DNA of 36,906 nucleotides from UBA4717 sp045531795 (GTDB taxonomy: Bacteria; Bacillota; Clostridia; Oscillospirales; CAG-272). Both the position numbers and the translations under genes were made by a program. The notes below the pieces were generated by a model. The model searched no databases, was not told where the DNA came from, and saw only the letters and a program-made list of their open reading frames with translations. The stretch spans positions 1 through 36,906 of the forward strand of contig JAZSET010000086.1 in assembly GCA_045531795.1 (NCBI GenBank), read 5' to 3'. Of the stretch, positions 5,989 to 13,633 are shown in pieces; position 1 is the stretch's first letter, and each line of letters begins with the position of its first letter.

Positions 5989-7161
5989 ATGGATATCAGA
6001 AAAGAATCATTAAAAAAACACTATGAATGGAATGGGAAAATAGAGGTTATTTCAAGGGCACCTATTAATTCAAGGGAAGACCTTTCTCTGGCATATACTC
6101 CCGGTGTTGCCGAGCCTTGTCTTGAAATAAATAAGGATATCAGCAAGTCTTATGACCTTACCCGCCGTTCAAATCTTGTTGCAGTTATTACTGACGGTAC
6201 TGCGGTACTCGGACTTGGTGATATCGGTCCTGAGGCAGGTATGCCCGTTATGGAGGGAAAATGTGCTCTCTTTAAGGCTTTTGCAGATGTTGACGCTTTC
6301 CCTCTTTGTATAAAGTCAAAGGACGTTGATGAGATTGTACGTACAATATATCTGCTTTCGGGCAGTTTTGGCGGTATCAATCTTGAAGATATTTCGGCCC
6401 CCCGTTGTTTTGAAATCGAGAGAAGACTCAAGGAAATCTGCGACATTCCGGTTTTCCACGATGACCAGCACGGAACAGCTATTGTTGTAGCGGCGGCACT
6501 TATCAATGCGCTCAAGCTTGTAAAAAAGGAAATCGGCAAGGTAAAAGTAGTAATAAACGGAGCGGGTTCTGCCGGTATTGCTATCGGAAAGCACCTTATG
6601 AGTATTGGTGTGAAAAATCTTACTTTCTGTGACCGCTTCGGAATTATCTGCGAGGACGATGAAAACAATAATCCCGCACAGCAAGAGGTAGCAAAGATTA
6701 CAAATCTTGAACATAAAAAAGGCACTCTTGCCGACGCTATGGTTGGTGCCGATGTATTTGTTGGTGTTTCTGCACCGAATGTTGTTACTCCCGAAATGGT
6801 AAAATCTATGGCAAAAGACAGCATTATGTTTCCGATGGCAAATCCCACTCCCGAGATTATGCCCGATATTGCAAAAGAAGCGGGTGCGAGAGTTGTAGGC
6901 ACGGGCCGTTCGGACTTTCCGAATCAGATAAACAATGTTCTTGCTTTCCCCGGAATTTTCCGCGGAGCGCTCGACTGCAGAGCTTCCTGCATAAACGAAG
7001 AAATGAAAGTCGCAACTTCTTTTGCTCTCGCATCTCTCATTCCCGACGATGAAATAAGTGAAGATAATATTATTGTTCCGGCTCTTGATAAAAGAGTGGC
7101 CGAGGTTGTTGCCGAGGCGGTTATCAGAACTGCCAAGGAAACCGGTGTTTCAAGAATCTGA
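5989..7161 (+). CDS. Malic enzyme (oxaloacetate-decarboxylating malate dehydrogenase)
   Basis: A 390-residue short-form malic enzyme that converts malate to pyruvate and CO2 with reduction of NAD(P), in the cytoplasm. Visible hallmarks are LAYTPGVAEPC near residue 35, the metal-site stretch DIGPEAGMPVMEGK, the FHDDQHGTA motif near residue 160, the Rossmann loop INGAGSAG near residue 189, and GTGRSDFPNQINNVLAFPG near residue 304. Length fits bacterial YtsJ-like enzymes without the phosphotransacetylase extension. It has its own promoter and probably carries the VOC gene 43 bases downstream. Coenzyme preference cannot be read safely. Confidence 0.96.
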   Translation: MDIRKESLKKHYEWNGKIEVISRAPINSREDLSLAYTPGVAEPCLEINKDISKSYDLTRRSNLVAVITDGTAVLGLGDIGPEAGMPVMEGKCALFKAFADVDAFPLCIKSKDVDEIVRTIYLLSGSFGGINLEDISAPRCFEIERRLKEICDIPVFHDDQHGTAIVVAAALINALKLVKKEIGKVKVVINGAGSAGIAIGKHLMSIGVKNLTFCDRFGIICEDDENNNPAQQEVAKITNLEHKKGTLADAMVGADVFVGVSAPNVVTPEMVKSMAKDSIMFPMANPTPEIMPDIAKEAGARVVGTGRSDFPNQINNVLAFPGIFRGALDCRASCINEEMKVATSFALASLIPDDEISEDNIIVPALDKRVAEVVAEAVIRTAKETGVSRI

Positions 7162-7204
7162 AATACTATAAAATTATTACGAAAATCGTTTTAGGAGATT
7201 AATT

Positions 7205-7603
7205 ATGAAAAACATCATTAAGGGTATTCATCATATTGCGCTTAAGTGTCCGGGAATCGAATCTTACAACAAAACAGTCGGTTTTTACTGTGACATTTTA
7301 GGTCTGCCCATAAAAAGAAGCTGGGGAGATGGACTTTTGTCGGGTATTATGCTTGATACGGGTGCGGGTATGCTTGAAATTTTTGCAAACGGTGAGGGAC
7401 TTCCCGAAGAAAGCCTTGTTCGCCACTTTGCTTTCGATGTTGAGGATCCTGATGCTTGTATAGAGGCAGTGCGCACTGCGGGCTATGAGGTTACTATGGA
7501 GCCTGATGACATTATTATTGAGTCAAATCCACCATATCCTGCACGGATTGCGTTTTGCAAAGGCCCTCTGGGTGAGGAAATTGAATTTTTCAAGGTTAAA
7601 TAA
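7205..7603 (+). CDS. VOC-family (glyoxalase-like) protein
   Basis: A 132-residue single vicinal-oxygen-chelate protein. The paired beta-alpha-beta modules and likely metal ligands are visible: a histidine in GIHHIALKC near residue 9, a glutamate in MLEIF near residue 58, a histidine in VRHFAFDV near residue 75, and a glutamate in GEEIEFF near residue 127. Members include glyoxalase I, methylmalonyl-CoA epimerase and resistance proteins. The full ligand set suggests an active metalloenzyme or metal-binding protein. It follows malic enzyme on the same strand and precedes a terminator. The exact substrate cannot be assigned. Confidence 0.88.
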   Translation: MKNIIKGIHHIALKCPGIESYNKTVGFYCDILGLPIKRSWGDGLLSGIMLDTGAGMLEIFANGEGLPEESLVRHFAFDVEDPDACIEAVRTAGYEVTMEPDDIIIESNPPYPARIAFCKGPLGEEIEFFKVK

Positions 7604-7620
7604 CTATTTGTAACAAATAA

Positions 7621-7648
7621 AAAAGGCACAAAAGTCTGTGCCTTTTTT
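7621..7648. terminator. Bidirectional terminator
   Basis: AAAAGGCACA pairs with TGTGCCTTTT around AAAGTC. It lies between the convergent VOC gene (ends 7603) and the acidic-protein gene (ends 7662) and has T-runs on both strands. Confidence 0.92.
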
Positions 7649-7661
7649 ATTTAAAATCAAA

Positions 7662-7982
7662 TTAAAAAATTACCTTGATGATTTTCTTTTTGTGCTTCTT
7701 TGTAGCAAGTTCTTCTGCTTCTTCGTCTGTTTCTTCTTCAGCAACTTCAGTTTCTTCAGCAACTTCAGTTACTTCTTCAGTTACTTCTTCGGTAACCTCT
7801 TCAGCAACCTCTTCTTCAGCAGTTTCTTCAACTACTTCTGTTTCTTCAACAGCTTCTGTTTCTTCAGTAGTTTCTACTTCTGTTACTTCTGCAGCATCTT
7901 CAACAACTTCGTCTGCAAGTACTGCAAAGGAAAGAGTTGCTACCATAACTACAGCAAGTAAAATCGCTAAAAGCTTTTTCAT
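7662..7982 (-). CDS. Secreted acidic Glu/Thr/Val-repeat protein
   Basis: A 106-residue predicted exported protein. Residues 1-23 form a clear Sec signal peptide (two lysines, a hydrophobic core, then a likely cleavage after SFAVLA). The mature part, about residues 24-92, is almost wholly Glu, Val, Thr and Ala in degenerate EEVTE/VEETE units. The end is abruptly basic and hydrophobic, with KKHKKKIIKVIF. The minus strand is the coding one: it has the signal peptide, an AGGGGAG site and a consensus promoter, while the serine-rich opposite frames have none. I do not recognise a family. The repeats could bind cations or interact with the wall; the basic tail could anchor to anionic wall polymers or lipid. 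These roles are inference. Confidence 0.8.
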   Translation of the reverse strand: MKKLLAILLAVVMVATLSFAVLADEVVEDAAEVTEVETTEETEAVEETEVVEETAEEEVAEEVTEEVTEEVTEVAEETEVAEEETDEEAEELATKKHKKKIIKVIF

Positions 7983-8068
7983 GGTTTTGTCTCCCCTAAA
8001 TGAATAATTATAATTTTGATGAATTGAAGTTTACAAAAATTGGTAAAGACTTCAACATCAACTCTATT

Positions 8069-8097
8069 ATTATATCAAACCGACTACAATTTGTCAA
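8069..8097 (-). promoter_or_regulatory. Sigma-A promoter of the acidic-protein gene
   Basis: On the minus strand, perfect TTGACA (8097-8092), a 17-bp spacer and perfect TATAAT (8074-8069). This is among the best consensus matches in the window, so the small protein may be abundant. Confidence 0.88.
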
Positions 8098-8116
8098 CTG
8101 TTTTTATCAAAAACAC

Positions 8117-8650
8117 TTATTTTTTCGACCTTATTTGCAACAACAGTGCTGAGAGAGGATAAATAAGTACACCGATAAGAAAATTACCTGTTGCGTGGAT
8201 AAGGTCCCACGGCAGTCCTGCCACTATCCATGCAAGCATTTGTCTGAAACAGAGTCCAAACATTATTGCTTGTGCAGGGGCGTAAAGTGCGCCGTAAAAG
8301 AGTCCGTGAAGAGCACAGACGATGGGATAGACTGCAATTTTTCTCTTTGAAGACATATTTTGCGGAAGCAACATAGTAATACCCCACAAAACCGCCCACA
8401 GATAAAGGTGCGGTATCCACCACAGATTAAAGCCTGCATAAATTCCCGTCAGCAGAACAAAAACATATATGGGGATAAGAGCCTTTGCCCTGTACACGAG
8501 TGTATAGACCATTGTCAGCACGCCGAGCATATGTATATTCGGAAGAGCCTCTAAAACGAGCTTCGAAACAAACATAAGCGTTCCGAGCATTGCAAAGACT
8601 ACAAGCTCATTGGTGGAAAGACTTTTCTTATTTTGTATAGGTAAGCTCAT
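8117..8650 (-). CDS. ECF transporter S component, probably corrinoid uptake
   Basis: A 177-residue integral membrane protein with about six hydrophobic segments and the TNELVVFAMLGTLMF opening typical of ECF substrate-specific components. These bind a vitamin and dock onto a shared EcfA-A'-T energising module, which is not encoded here (group II arrangement). Cobalamin or a precursor is the likely cargo because a cobalamin riboswitch controls the operon; CbrT-type S components are established cobalamin carriers. I chose the ATG at 8650, which overlaps the upstream gene's 3' end by 23 bases, because it places the family motif at the usual distance. A TTG at 8683 would add 11 residues and has no ribosome site. 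Confidence 0.82.
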   Translation of the reverse strand: MSLPIQNKKSLSTNELVVFAMLGTLMFVSKLVLEALPNIHMLGVLTMVYTLVYRAKALIPIYVFVLLTGIYAGFNLWWIPHLYLWAVLWGITMLLPQNMSSKRKIAVYPIVCALHGLFYGALYAPAQAIMFGLCFRQMLAWIVAGLPWDLIHATGNFLIGVLIYPLSALLLQIRSKK

Positions 8651-9056
8651 AATGTTCGCCGTCAGATATTGTTGTACCGTCAACGCCTGTCATCATCATT
8701 TCTCCGTCTTTGGTAAATGACCAATAGCTCTGATCCACATCATAATCTGCAAGTATGCCGTTTACCTTTTTTATATAGAGGCCGAAAGGTCCCTCATCAC
8801 CCTCAATGAGGCTGTGTTCAACAAGTGCGTCTCCGAGATTTTCCTTGTCTGTGTTTACTGTAAAGGTTACGGATTTGTCAAGGGCTTTGACTTCTACCTC
8901 TACTCTTACTTCGCCTTTGCCAAAGACGCGGTCAGAGTCGTAAATTGCGTCTTCCCACAAGGCGTCAGTGTTTGTGTAAGTATTTGCGCAGGCATTAAAG
9001 CAGATTACACATACAATTGTTAAAAGTAAAAGTAGTGAGATTTTTTGATTTTTCAT
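8628..9056 (-). CDS. DUF4430 (transcobalamin C-terminal-like) lipoprotein
   Basis: A 142-residue exported protein. Residues 1-22 are a hydrophobic signal with a cysteine at the cleavage site (CFNAC), suggesting lipid anchoring although the lipobox is imperfect. Residues about 40-142 match the DUF4430 pattern: a TFTVNTDKENLGDALVEH strand-helix, KKVNGILADY, YWSFTKDGE, and a closing G-D/E-HYELTYT strand. DUF4430 resembles the C-terminal domain of animal transcobalamin and intrinsic factor. The start at 9056 follows GAAAGGATT; the frame stays open upstream into the leader, but that part overlaps the attenuator hairpin. It lies between a cobalamin riboswitch and an ECF S component, so it is probably an external corrinoid-binding partner. 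Confidence 0.85.
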   Translation of the reverse strand: MKNQKISLLLLLTIVCVICFNACANTYTNTDALWEDAIYDSDRVFGKGEVRVEVEVKALDKSVTFTVNTDKENLGDALVEHSLIEGDEGPFGLYIKKVNGILADYDVDQSYWSFTKDGEMMMTGVDGTTISDGEHYELTYTK

Positions 9057-9082
9057 TTTTTTAATCCTTTCGTCTATAATTA

Positions 9083-9115
9083 AATAAAATAAAAGCACCC
9101 CTTTGTGGGGTGCTT
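9083..9115 (-). terminator. Riboswitch expression-platform terminator
   Basis: On the minus strand, AAGCACCCC-ACAAA-GGGGTGCTT is followed by TTATTTTATTT. The hairpin sits between the cobalamin aptamer and the ribosome site of the DUF4430 gene, as expected for transcription attenuation when ligand is bound. Confidence 0.88.
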
Positions 9116-9124
9116 GAAAAAAGG

Positions 9125-9277
9125 CATAACTATCCTTACTCCGCCTCTCCCACATTGCCCAAGAGACTTTTATGAGTCACAGACAGTAAGCATTCCGACT
9201 TGAGAAGTCACGCTTCAGTTACGGTAATGGCTGTTGCCACGGATTTTCACCGAGATTTCCTCACTTATCTGTGTTTA
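9125..9277 (-). promoter_or_regulatory. Cobalamin riboswitch
   Basis: Read on the minus strand, the leader contains the core signatures of the cobalamin aptamer in order: GGAAATCTCGGTGAAAATCC, then CAACAGCCATTACCGTAACTG, and later AAGTCGGAATGCTTACTGTC. These correspond to the conserved GGTG-AA-TCC loop, the GCC-ACTG core and the B12-box region. A terminator hairpin follows before the first gene. No clear promoter is seen between purC and the aptamer, so transcription may read through from purC or start inside its 3' end. The bound corrinoid form cannot be told by eye. Confidence 0.87.
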
Positions 9278-9295
9278 TTCCTTTTTAATAAATGC

Positions 9296-9979
9296 TTATC
9301 TGTTGAGAATAAGCTTTGTGAGTGTTGTAGGTTCAACAATCTTGTCGCCCTTATATACACGCATATTACCTGATGCGATTTCGTCTATAAGGATTACTTC
9401 GTCGTTGTTATAACCGAATTCAAACTTGATGTCCCAGAGGTCGAGACCTATTGATTTAAGGTCATCAGCTACAATTTTTGTGATTTTAAGTGTCTGCGCT
9501 TTCATGCTTTCAAACATTTCAGGGCTCATTACACCGAGAGCAGCAAGACCTTCTCCTGTTACGAGGGGATCGCCCTTTTCGTCATTCTTGAATGTGCATT
9601 CAACATAACCGCCCTCAAGGGGTGTACCGTCTTCTATATATTCGCCGTATCTGCGGATGAAGCTTCCTGTTGCAACGAGTCGGCAGATTACTTCAAGACC
9701 GTGACCGAATACTTTACCGGGAAGAACTTCCATTGTTGCTTCGTCAATGTTTGCAGAAACATAGTGAGTTTTTATGCCTGCCTTTTTCAAAAGCTCGAAG
9801 TAGTAAATTGAGGTTTTGAGGTTTTCCTTGCCGATACCGTCAATTTTAAGTCCTACTGTGTTTTCGCCCGGATCAAACACTCCGTCTTTGCCTGTGCAAT
9901 CGTCCTTGAACTTGAGCATTACATTGCCGTTTTCAAGGCTATAAACATCTTTTGTCTTACCTTCGTAAATCTTTTTCAT
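9296..9979 (-). CDS. purC: SAICAR synthase (phosphoribosylaminoimidazole-succinocarboxamide synthase)
   Basis: A 227-residue enzyme of de novo purine synthesis that joins aspartate to CAIR using ATP. Conserved parts are KIYEGKTKDVY at the N-terminus, MLKFKDDCTGKDG near residue 21, the RLVATGSFIRRYG stretch near residue 105, LWDIKFEFG near residue 180 and DEIASGNMRV near residue 200, where the last motif takes the place of the more common DEISPDT. Length is normal. AAAGGAG precedes the ATG at 9979. It stands apart from other pur genes, with its own promoter, upstream of the riboswitch unit on the same strand. Confidence 0.96.
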   Translation of the reverse strand: MKKIYEGKTKDVYSLENGNVMLKFKDDCTGKDGVFDPGENTVGLKIDGIGKENLKTSIYYFELLKKAGIKTHYVSANIDEATMEVLPGKVFGHGLEVICRLVATGSFIRRYGEYIEDGTPLEGGYVECTFKNDEKGDPLVTGEGLAALGVMSPEMFESMKAQTLKITKIVADDLKSIGLDLWDIKFEFGYNNDEVILIDEIASGNMRVYKGDKIVEPTTLTKLILNR

Positions 9980-10027
9980 AGAAAGCTCCTTTAGTTTTCA
10001 GAAAATGTGATTATTTTTTACACTAAC

Positions 10028-10055
10028 ATTATAGCATAAATTTTTCAAAAATCAA
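10028..10055 (-). promoter_or_regulatory. Promoter of purC
   Basis: On the minus strand, TTGATT (10055-10050), a 16-bp spacer and TATAAT (10033-10028), about 49 bases before the ATG. Confidence 0.7.
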
Positions 10056-10073
10056 TAGGAGATTCCGATTTTT

Positions 10074-11159
10074 TTACGATTTCCGCTTTCCCGGAAGTGT
10101 AATTATGTGACAGTCGCTGAGATTTTTTAAAAGGGAGAGGCCGACAGGCAACGCGAAAAGTCCTGTAACACCGAAAAGTCTTGTACCTACAAACATTGAA
10201 ATCAGAGTGAGCGCCGGGTGGAGGCCCACCTCTTTTCCCACAATTTTCGGCTCAATTATATTGCGTACAACTGTGATTATGGCATAGACAGACAGAAGAA
10301 TTATTCCTGTTTTGAAGTCGCTTGCAAGTATTTTTAATAATCCCCAGGGAATCAGCACAAGACCTGTCCCGAGAACGGGGAGAATGTCGAGAAGAGTAAT
10401 GACAAATGCGGCATACAGCGGATTCTTTATACCTGCCAAAGTCAGACCGAGGGAAAGTTCCCCGAAGGTCACGAGCATAATAAGCAGATAGGAACGCAGG
10501 TATTTAAGCATAACTTCGCCAAGGCATTTTTTTGATGAGGTAAGCTTTTTGCGTGTGTTTTCAGGCAGCGGAGAAAGTATAAATTGAGTGACTCTGTTAT
10601 AATCGGCGGAAAAGAAAAATGTACTGATAACGGCTAGGGCTATTTCAAGAAGAAACATAGGAAGATTTCCGAGGACGCCCGAAATGTATGATACCGCTTT
10701 GACCGACAGGGCACTTATAGCCGAGCTGATTGACAGTTCAAAATCTGCAAAAACAGAGCCGTATTCACTTGACAGAGTGTTATCGAAACGAACAAGAATG
10801 CCATTTACAAAATCAAAAGCCTTTGACAGAAGCGGAGATACGGTTTCGCTGTAAAATGACGGCAGAAGACTAAAAAGTTCACCTGCCTTTACAAACAGTT
10901 TGATTGATATCACGGCTAAAAGAGTGCCGATAGTTGCGTAAAAAACAAGCACGCAGACAAATGAAACGAAGCGGCGGGAAAGAGACAGTTTTTTTGATAG
11001 TTTCCGTATAAGAGGAGCGAGAAGCGAAGCACCCGCAAAGCCTATAACAAAGGGAAGCAAAACGCCTAACAGATACTTGAATATAATGTAGACTAAAAAT
11101 ACCCAGACTGCCGTATATGCAAAGCCGACAAGGAAACTTTTTTTCTTCTCTGTGTTCAA
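10074..11159 (-). CDS. AI-2E/YtvI-family membrane protein
   Basis: A 361-residue polytopic membrane protein of the AI-2E transporter superfamily. It has paired hydrophobic hairpins at residues about 10-55 and 60-90, a helical stretch at 95-210 with membrane segments, and a C-terminal cluster with the family signatures LDILPVLGTGLVLIPWG and IIEPKIVGKEVGLHP. The nearest characterised relative in Firmicutes is the sporulation protein YtvI. The start is a TTG at 11159 behind GGGGGTGAG, and that ribosome site is part of an inverted repeat. What it transports is not known; members are described as autoinducer exporters or ion exchangers. Confidence 0.9.
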   Translation of the reverse strand: MNTEKKKSFLVGFAYTAVWVFLVYIIFKYLLGVLLPFVIGFAGASLLAPLIRKLSKKLSLSRRFVSFVCVLVFYATIGTLLAVISIKLFVKAGELFSLLPSFYSETVSPLLSKAFDFVNGILVRFDNTLSSEYGSVFADFELSISSAISALSVKAVSYISGVLGNLPMFLLEIALAVISTFFFSADYNRVTQFILSPLPENTRKKLTSSKKCLGEVMLKYLRSYLLIMLVTFGELSLGLTLAGIKNPLYAAFVITLLDILPVLGTGLVLIPWGLLKILASDFKTGIILLSVYAIITVVRNIIEPKIVGKEVGLHPALTLISMFVGTRLFGVTGLFALPVGLSLLKNLSDCHIITLPGKRKS

Positions 11160-11205
11160 AAACTCACCCCCATATATTAAATTTTAGTGTGTGGCGGTGA
11201 GTTTT
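11159..11205 (-). promoter_or_regulatory. Hairpin sequestering the ribosome site of the YtvI-like gene
   Basis: On the minus strand, AAAACTCACC (11205-11196) is followed 27 bases later by its exact complement GGTGAGTTTT (11168-11159). The second arm contains most of the Shine-Dalgarno and touches the TTG start, so the folded form should block initiation. It may be a simple translational control element or a chance repeat. Confidence 0.45.
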
Positions 11206-11231
11206 ATTCAGCAAAACATTAAAATCGGTAC

Positions 11232-11272
11232 AAAAGAGAGCTGTATCAGTTATTCCGATACAGCTCTCTTTT
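11232..11272 (-). terminator. Terminator of the cca operon
   Basis: AAAAGAGAGCTGTATC pairs with GATACAGCTCTCTTTT, a perfect 16-bp stem with a nine-base loop, beginning right at the cca stop codon. Confidence 0.93.
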
Positions 11273-12633
11273 CATATATTTCCCGATTTGTACTGCGCAA
11301 GAGTCTGAGCAAGTGCGTTTTTCTTGTCTACTCCCGATAGATGAAGCATATGAGCATAGTCAAGCAAACGGGTGAAATCTTCACTTGGTACAAGTCCTGA
11401 ATCAACTAAATCCTTGCCCGTAACTCCCGGCTTTTTCATAAGTTCATTATAGTCATCAAGGGCTTTTTCAAGCACGGCTTTTGTGTGTTCGTATGACTCT
11501 TTTTCGCCGTTTGACAGGGAGGCATCGAAGTCAACCTGCGAGAGCAAAAGCAGATCTTTGGGTGACTCTGACTTGTCAAACAGTCTGTTATATGCTTTTT
11601 TGCCCGCTTTCTGTTTTACAAGCATATTCGGTCTCATATGTAACTTTACCATATTTTTTACATATTTCTTGAGTTTCTTGTTACTTGTAAGACGGGATAT
11701 AAAGGTGTCTGCGATGTCTACACCGAGATTCTCGTGATCAAAGGCGCGTATTCTTCCGTCTATTACAGTTGTTGCCACTGCCTTTCCAAGGTCATGACAC
11801 AGCACTGCAAGCATAAACGCGAGGGGGTTTTCTGCCTTTTTGCGAAAATTTGCGGCAATGTCGAGCGCGAGCATAGTGTGATTGTACACATCGCCCTCAG
11901 CGTGATAAATTTCACATTGCTCTACACCAATCAGGGCTTCGATCTCTTCAAACCATACTGACAGGTGACCACACTCTCTTAAAAAGTCAAAGAACAGAGA
12001 GGGCTTTTTTGCTTTGAGAAGTGCTTTTTCAAGCTCTGCAAAAATTCTTTCCGAAGAAAGATTTTCAAGGCTCATTTTTGTGCAAAGCTTCTTTGTATCC
12101 TCATGCACATCAAAGCCAAGCCGTGCGGCAAAGCCTGCGCATCTGAGTACACGAAGCGGGTCTTCGCAGAAGCTTTTACTGTTTGTGTGGCGAAGAAGCT
12201 TGTTTTTTATATCTTCAATACCGCCGAAGTGGTCGATAATTTCACCCGTCAGGATATCTTCAAGAATTGAGTTTACGGTGAAATCACGGCGCATTGCCGC
12301 CTTTTCTGTGCCGATATAAGGGTCAACGATAGTTTTAAAATCACGGTGATGAGTGCCAAAGGCTTCCTCGAGTCTCGGCATAGCTATATCAACATCATAT
12401 CCGTCAATACCCCATATACCGAAGCTTGCACCCATTTCTCTTTTGTGACCGAGAGAGTCGAGTATTTTGTCCAGAGTGTCCGGTGTTATACCGTGTACCT
12501 CTATGTCAATGTCGCCTGAGACGATTCCCATAAGCTTATCACGGACACAGCCGCCGACATAATAGCATCTGCCGCCCGCATCCTTTACCGCCCGTGCGAT
12601 ATTTAAGGCGAGTTGTGTATTCTTATCAGGCAT
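11272..12633 (-). CDS. cca: CCA tRNA nucleotidyltransferase with HD domain
   Basis: A 453-residue class II nucleotidyltransferase that completes the 3' CCA end of tRNAs. Seen in order: GGCVRD near residue 26, the catalytic DIDIEV near residue 41, RRDFTVNS near residue 113 and EDPLRVLR near residue 155 in the head and neck. A C-terminal HD domain follows (YNHTMLALD and CHDLGK, residues about 250-285). Such HD-bearing forms can also carry phosphatase or phosphodiesterase activity. The ATG at 12633 follows GGAGG and overlaps the previous gene by eight bases; an upstream in-frame start would add 11 residues but lies inside that gene and lacks a site. No separate A-adding or CC-adding partner is seen here. 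Confidence 0.94.
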   Translation of the reverse strand: MPDKNTQLALNIARAVKDAGGRCYYVGGCVRDKLMGIVSGDIDIEVHGITPDTLDKILDSLGHKREMGASFGIWGIDGYDVDIAMPRLEEAFGTHHRDFKTIVDPYIGTEKAAMRRDFTVNSILEDILTGEIIDHFGGIEDIKNKLLRHTNSKSFCEDPLRVLRCAGFAARLGFDVHEDTKKLCTKMSLENLSSERIFAELEKALLKAKKPSLFFDFLRECGHLSVWFEEIEALIGVEQCEIYHAEGDVYNHTMLALDIAANFRKKAENPLAFMLAVLCHDLGKAVATTVIDGRIRAFDHENLGVDIADTFISRLTSNKKLKKYVKNMVKLHMRPNMLVKQKAGKKAYNRLFDKSESPKDLLLLSQVDFDASLSNGEKESYEHTKAVLEKALDDYNELMKKPGVTGKDLVDSGLVPSEDFTRLLDYAHMLHLSGVDKKNALAQTLAQYKSGNI

Positions 12634-13468
12634 CGTTATCCTCCGGCATAGGATTAAAGGGCTCATCCTCTTTTTTTACCACAGGTACAAAGCTTTCGGC
12701 GACCATCTGCGTACCCTTTCTGCCACGGCGTGTTACGTATACATATCCGATTGTGCAGAAAACAACCGCACCTATAAAGTTTACAAAAAGGTCCTTCATA
12801 GTGTCAATTATACCAATGTCAAGGTATCCGTCAATGACGGTTTGTGTACCGTCGGCACGCTCTATTGTTGTTCTGACGATATTTTCAATTTCAATAACCT
12901 CATTTTGCAGAGTTTCGTCGAGGGAGACGGTATATATGCTGTTTACAAAGGTGTCCTTCTGCATATCGGTGTTTACAAAAAAGTCCATTCCGAATTCAAA
13001 GAACTCCCATAAAACGCCGATTGTCATTGAAAAGCAAAACGCCATAAGTGCAAGAGTCAGGGGGGTAAAGTTTACCTTTTTATTGCGGTTGAGCAAATCG
13101 AGCAGGCAAAAGCCGAAGGCGGCAAAAATAAATCCGCTTGTTGTATGGAGTGCCGCATCCCAAAAAGGTATTTTTACATAATAAGCACCTATTTCCCCGA
13201 GAATTTCAGCGCAGAAGATAAATACAAAAACCGTAATTTCAAGTCCCGAGGGGAGCTCTATCTGAAACTGTTTTTCAATAAAGGGCGGCAAAAGCAGCAG
13301 TGTGAGAGTAAGCCCACACATAAATACGCTTTCCCATGCACCGAGAAGAATACTTCTTATAAGTACAAGAATAACAAGGGCTCTTATAACCGCGTAAACG
13401 GCAAAAGCCCATTTATTTCTTTTTATTCTGTCTGTTAGTGATTTTAGTCTGTTGTTTTTCTTTCTCAT
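12626..13468 (-). CDS. YjdF/DUF2238-like membrane protein
   Basis: A 280-residue membrane protein. Hydrophobic segments lie at residues about 22-42, 45-62, 78-98, 108-125, 137-155 and 228-250. A conserved-looking intramembrane patch is FWDAALHTTSGF near residue 102 with a later GVLWEFFEFGMD, both typical of the DUF2238 (YjdF) family. An extracytoplasmic region of about 60 acidic residues (160-225) follows, then a basic cytoplasmic tail. It starts a two-gene operon and overlaps cca by eight bases. Function is not known. Confidence 0.8.
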   Translation of the reverse strand: MRKKNNRLKSLTDRIKRNKWAFAVYAVIRALVILVLIRSILLGAWESVFMCGLTLTLLLLPPFIEKQFQIELPSGLEITVFVFIFCAEILGEIGAYYVKIPFWDAALHTTSGFIFAAFGFCLLDLLNRNKKVNFTPLTLALMAFCFSMTIGVLWEFFEFGMDFFVNTDMQKDTFVNSIYTVSLDETLQNEVIEIENIVRTTIERADGTQTVIDGYLDIGIIDTMKDLFVNFIGAVVFCTIGYVYVTRRGRKGTQMVAESFVPVVKKEDEPFNPMPEDNDA

Positions 13469-13504
13469 ATAAAAGCGCAGTCCTTATATTTTTTCGACAT
13501 GATA

Positions 13505-13533
13505 ATTATACTACGACAAGCAAGTGCAAACAA
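13505..13533 (-). promoter_or_regulatory. Promoter of the yjdF-like/cca operon
   Basis: On the minus strand, TTGTTT (13533-13528), a 17-bp spacer and TATAAT (13510-13505), 37 bases before the ATG at 13468. Confidence 0.65.
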
Positions 13534-13587
13534 GACATATATTGTTAAATTTTATGGCAAATTATACGGTGGCAGTTGCTTACACAA

Positions 13588-13618
13588 TAAAAAAGCAGTG
13601 CAACTGATGTTGCACTGC
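13588..13618 (-). terminator. Terminator of hom
   Basis: On the minus strand, GCAGTGCAAC-ATCA-GTTGCACTGC is followed by a run of T's, 16 bases past the hom stop codon. Confidence 0.93.
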
Positions 13619-13633
13619 CGGTAGTGTTACAGA

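Noticed and set aside
6150..6902. Long 250-codon antisense frame within malic enzyme
   Set aside because: The malic enzyme frame carries every family motif; the antisense product is low complexity and has no recognisable features.
7720..7920. Short repeats resembling a CRISPR array or satellite
   Set aside because: The repeats are codon-level degenerate Glu/Thr/Val units with no uniform spacer length.
7638..8007. Plus-strand Ser/Phe/Thr-rich open frames opposite the acidic protein
   Set aside because: They are the complement of the repeat region, with no ribosome site or signal; the minus-strand frame has a signal peptide, ribosome site and consensus promoter.
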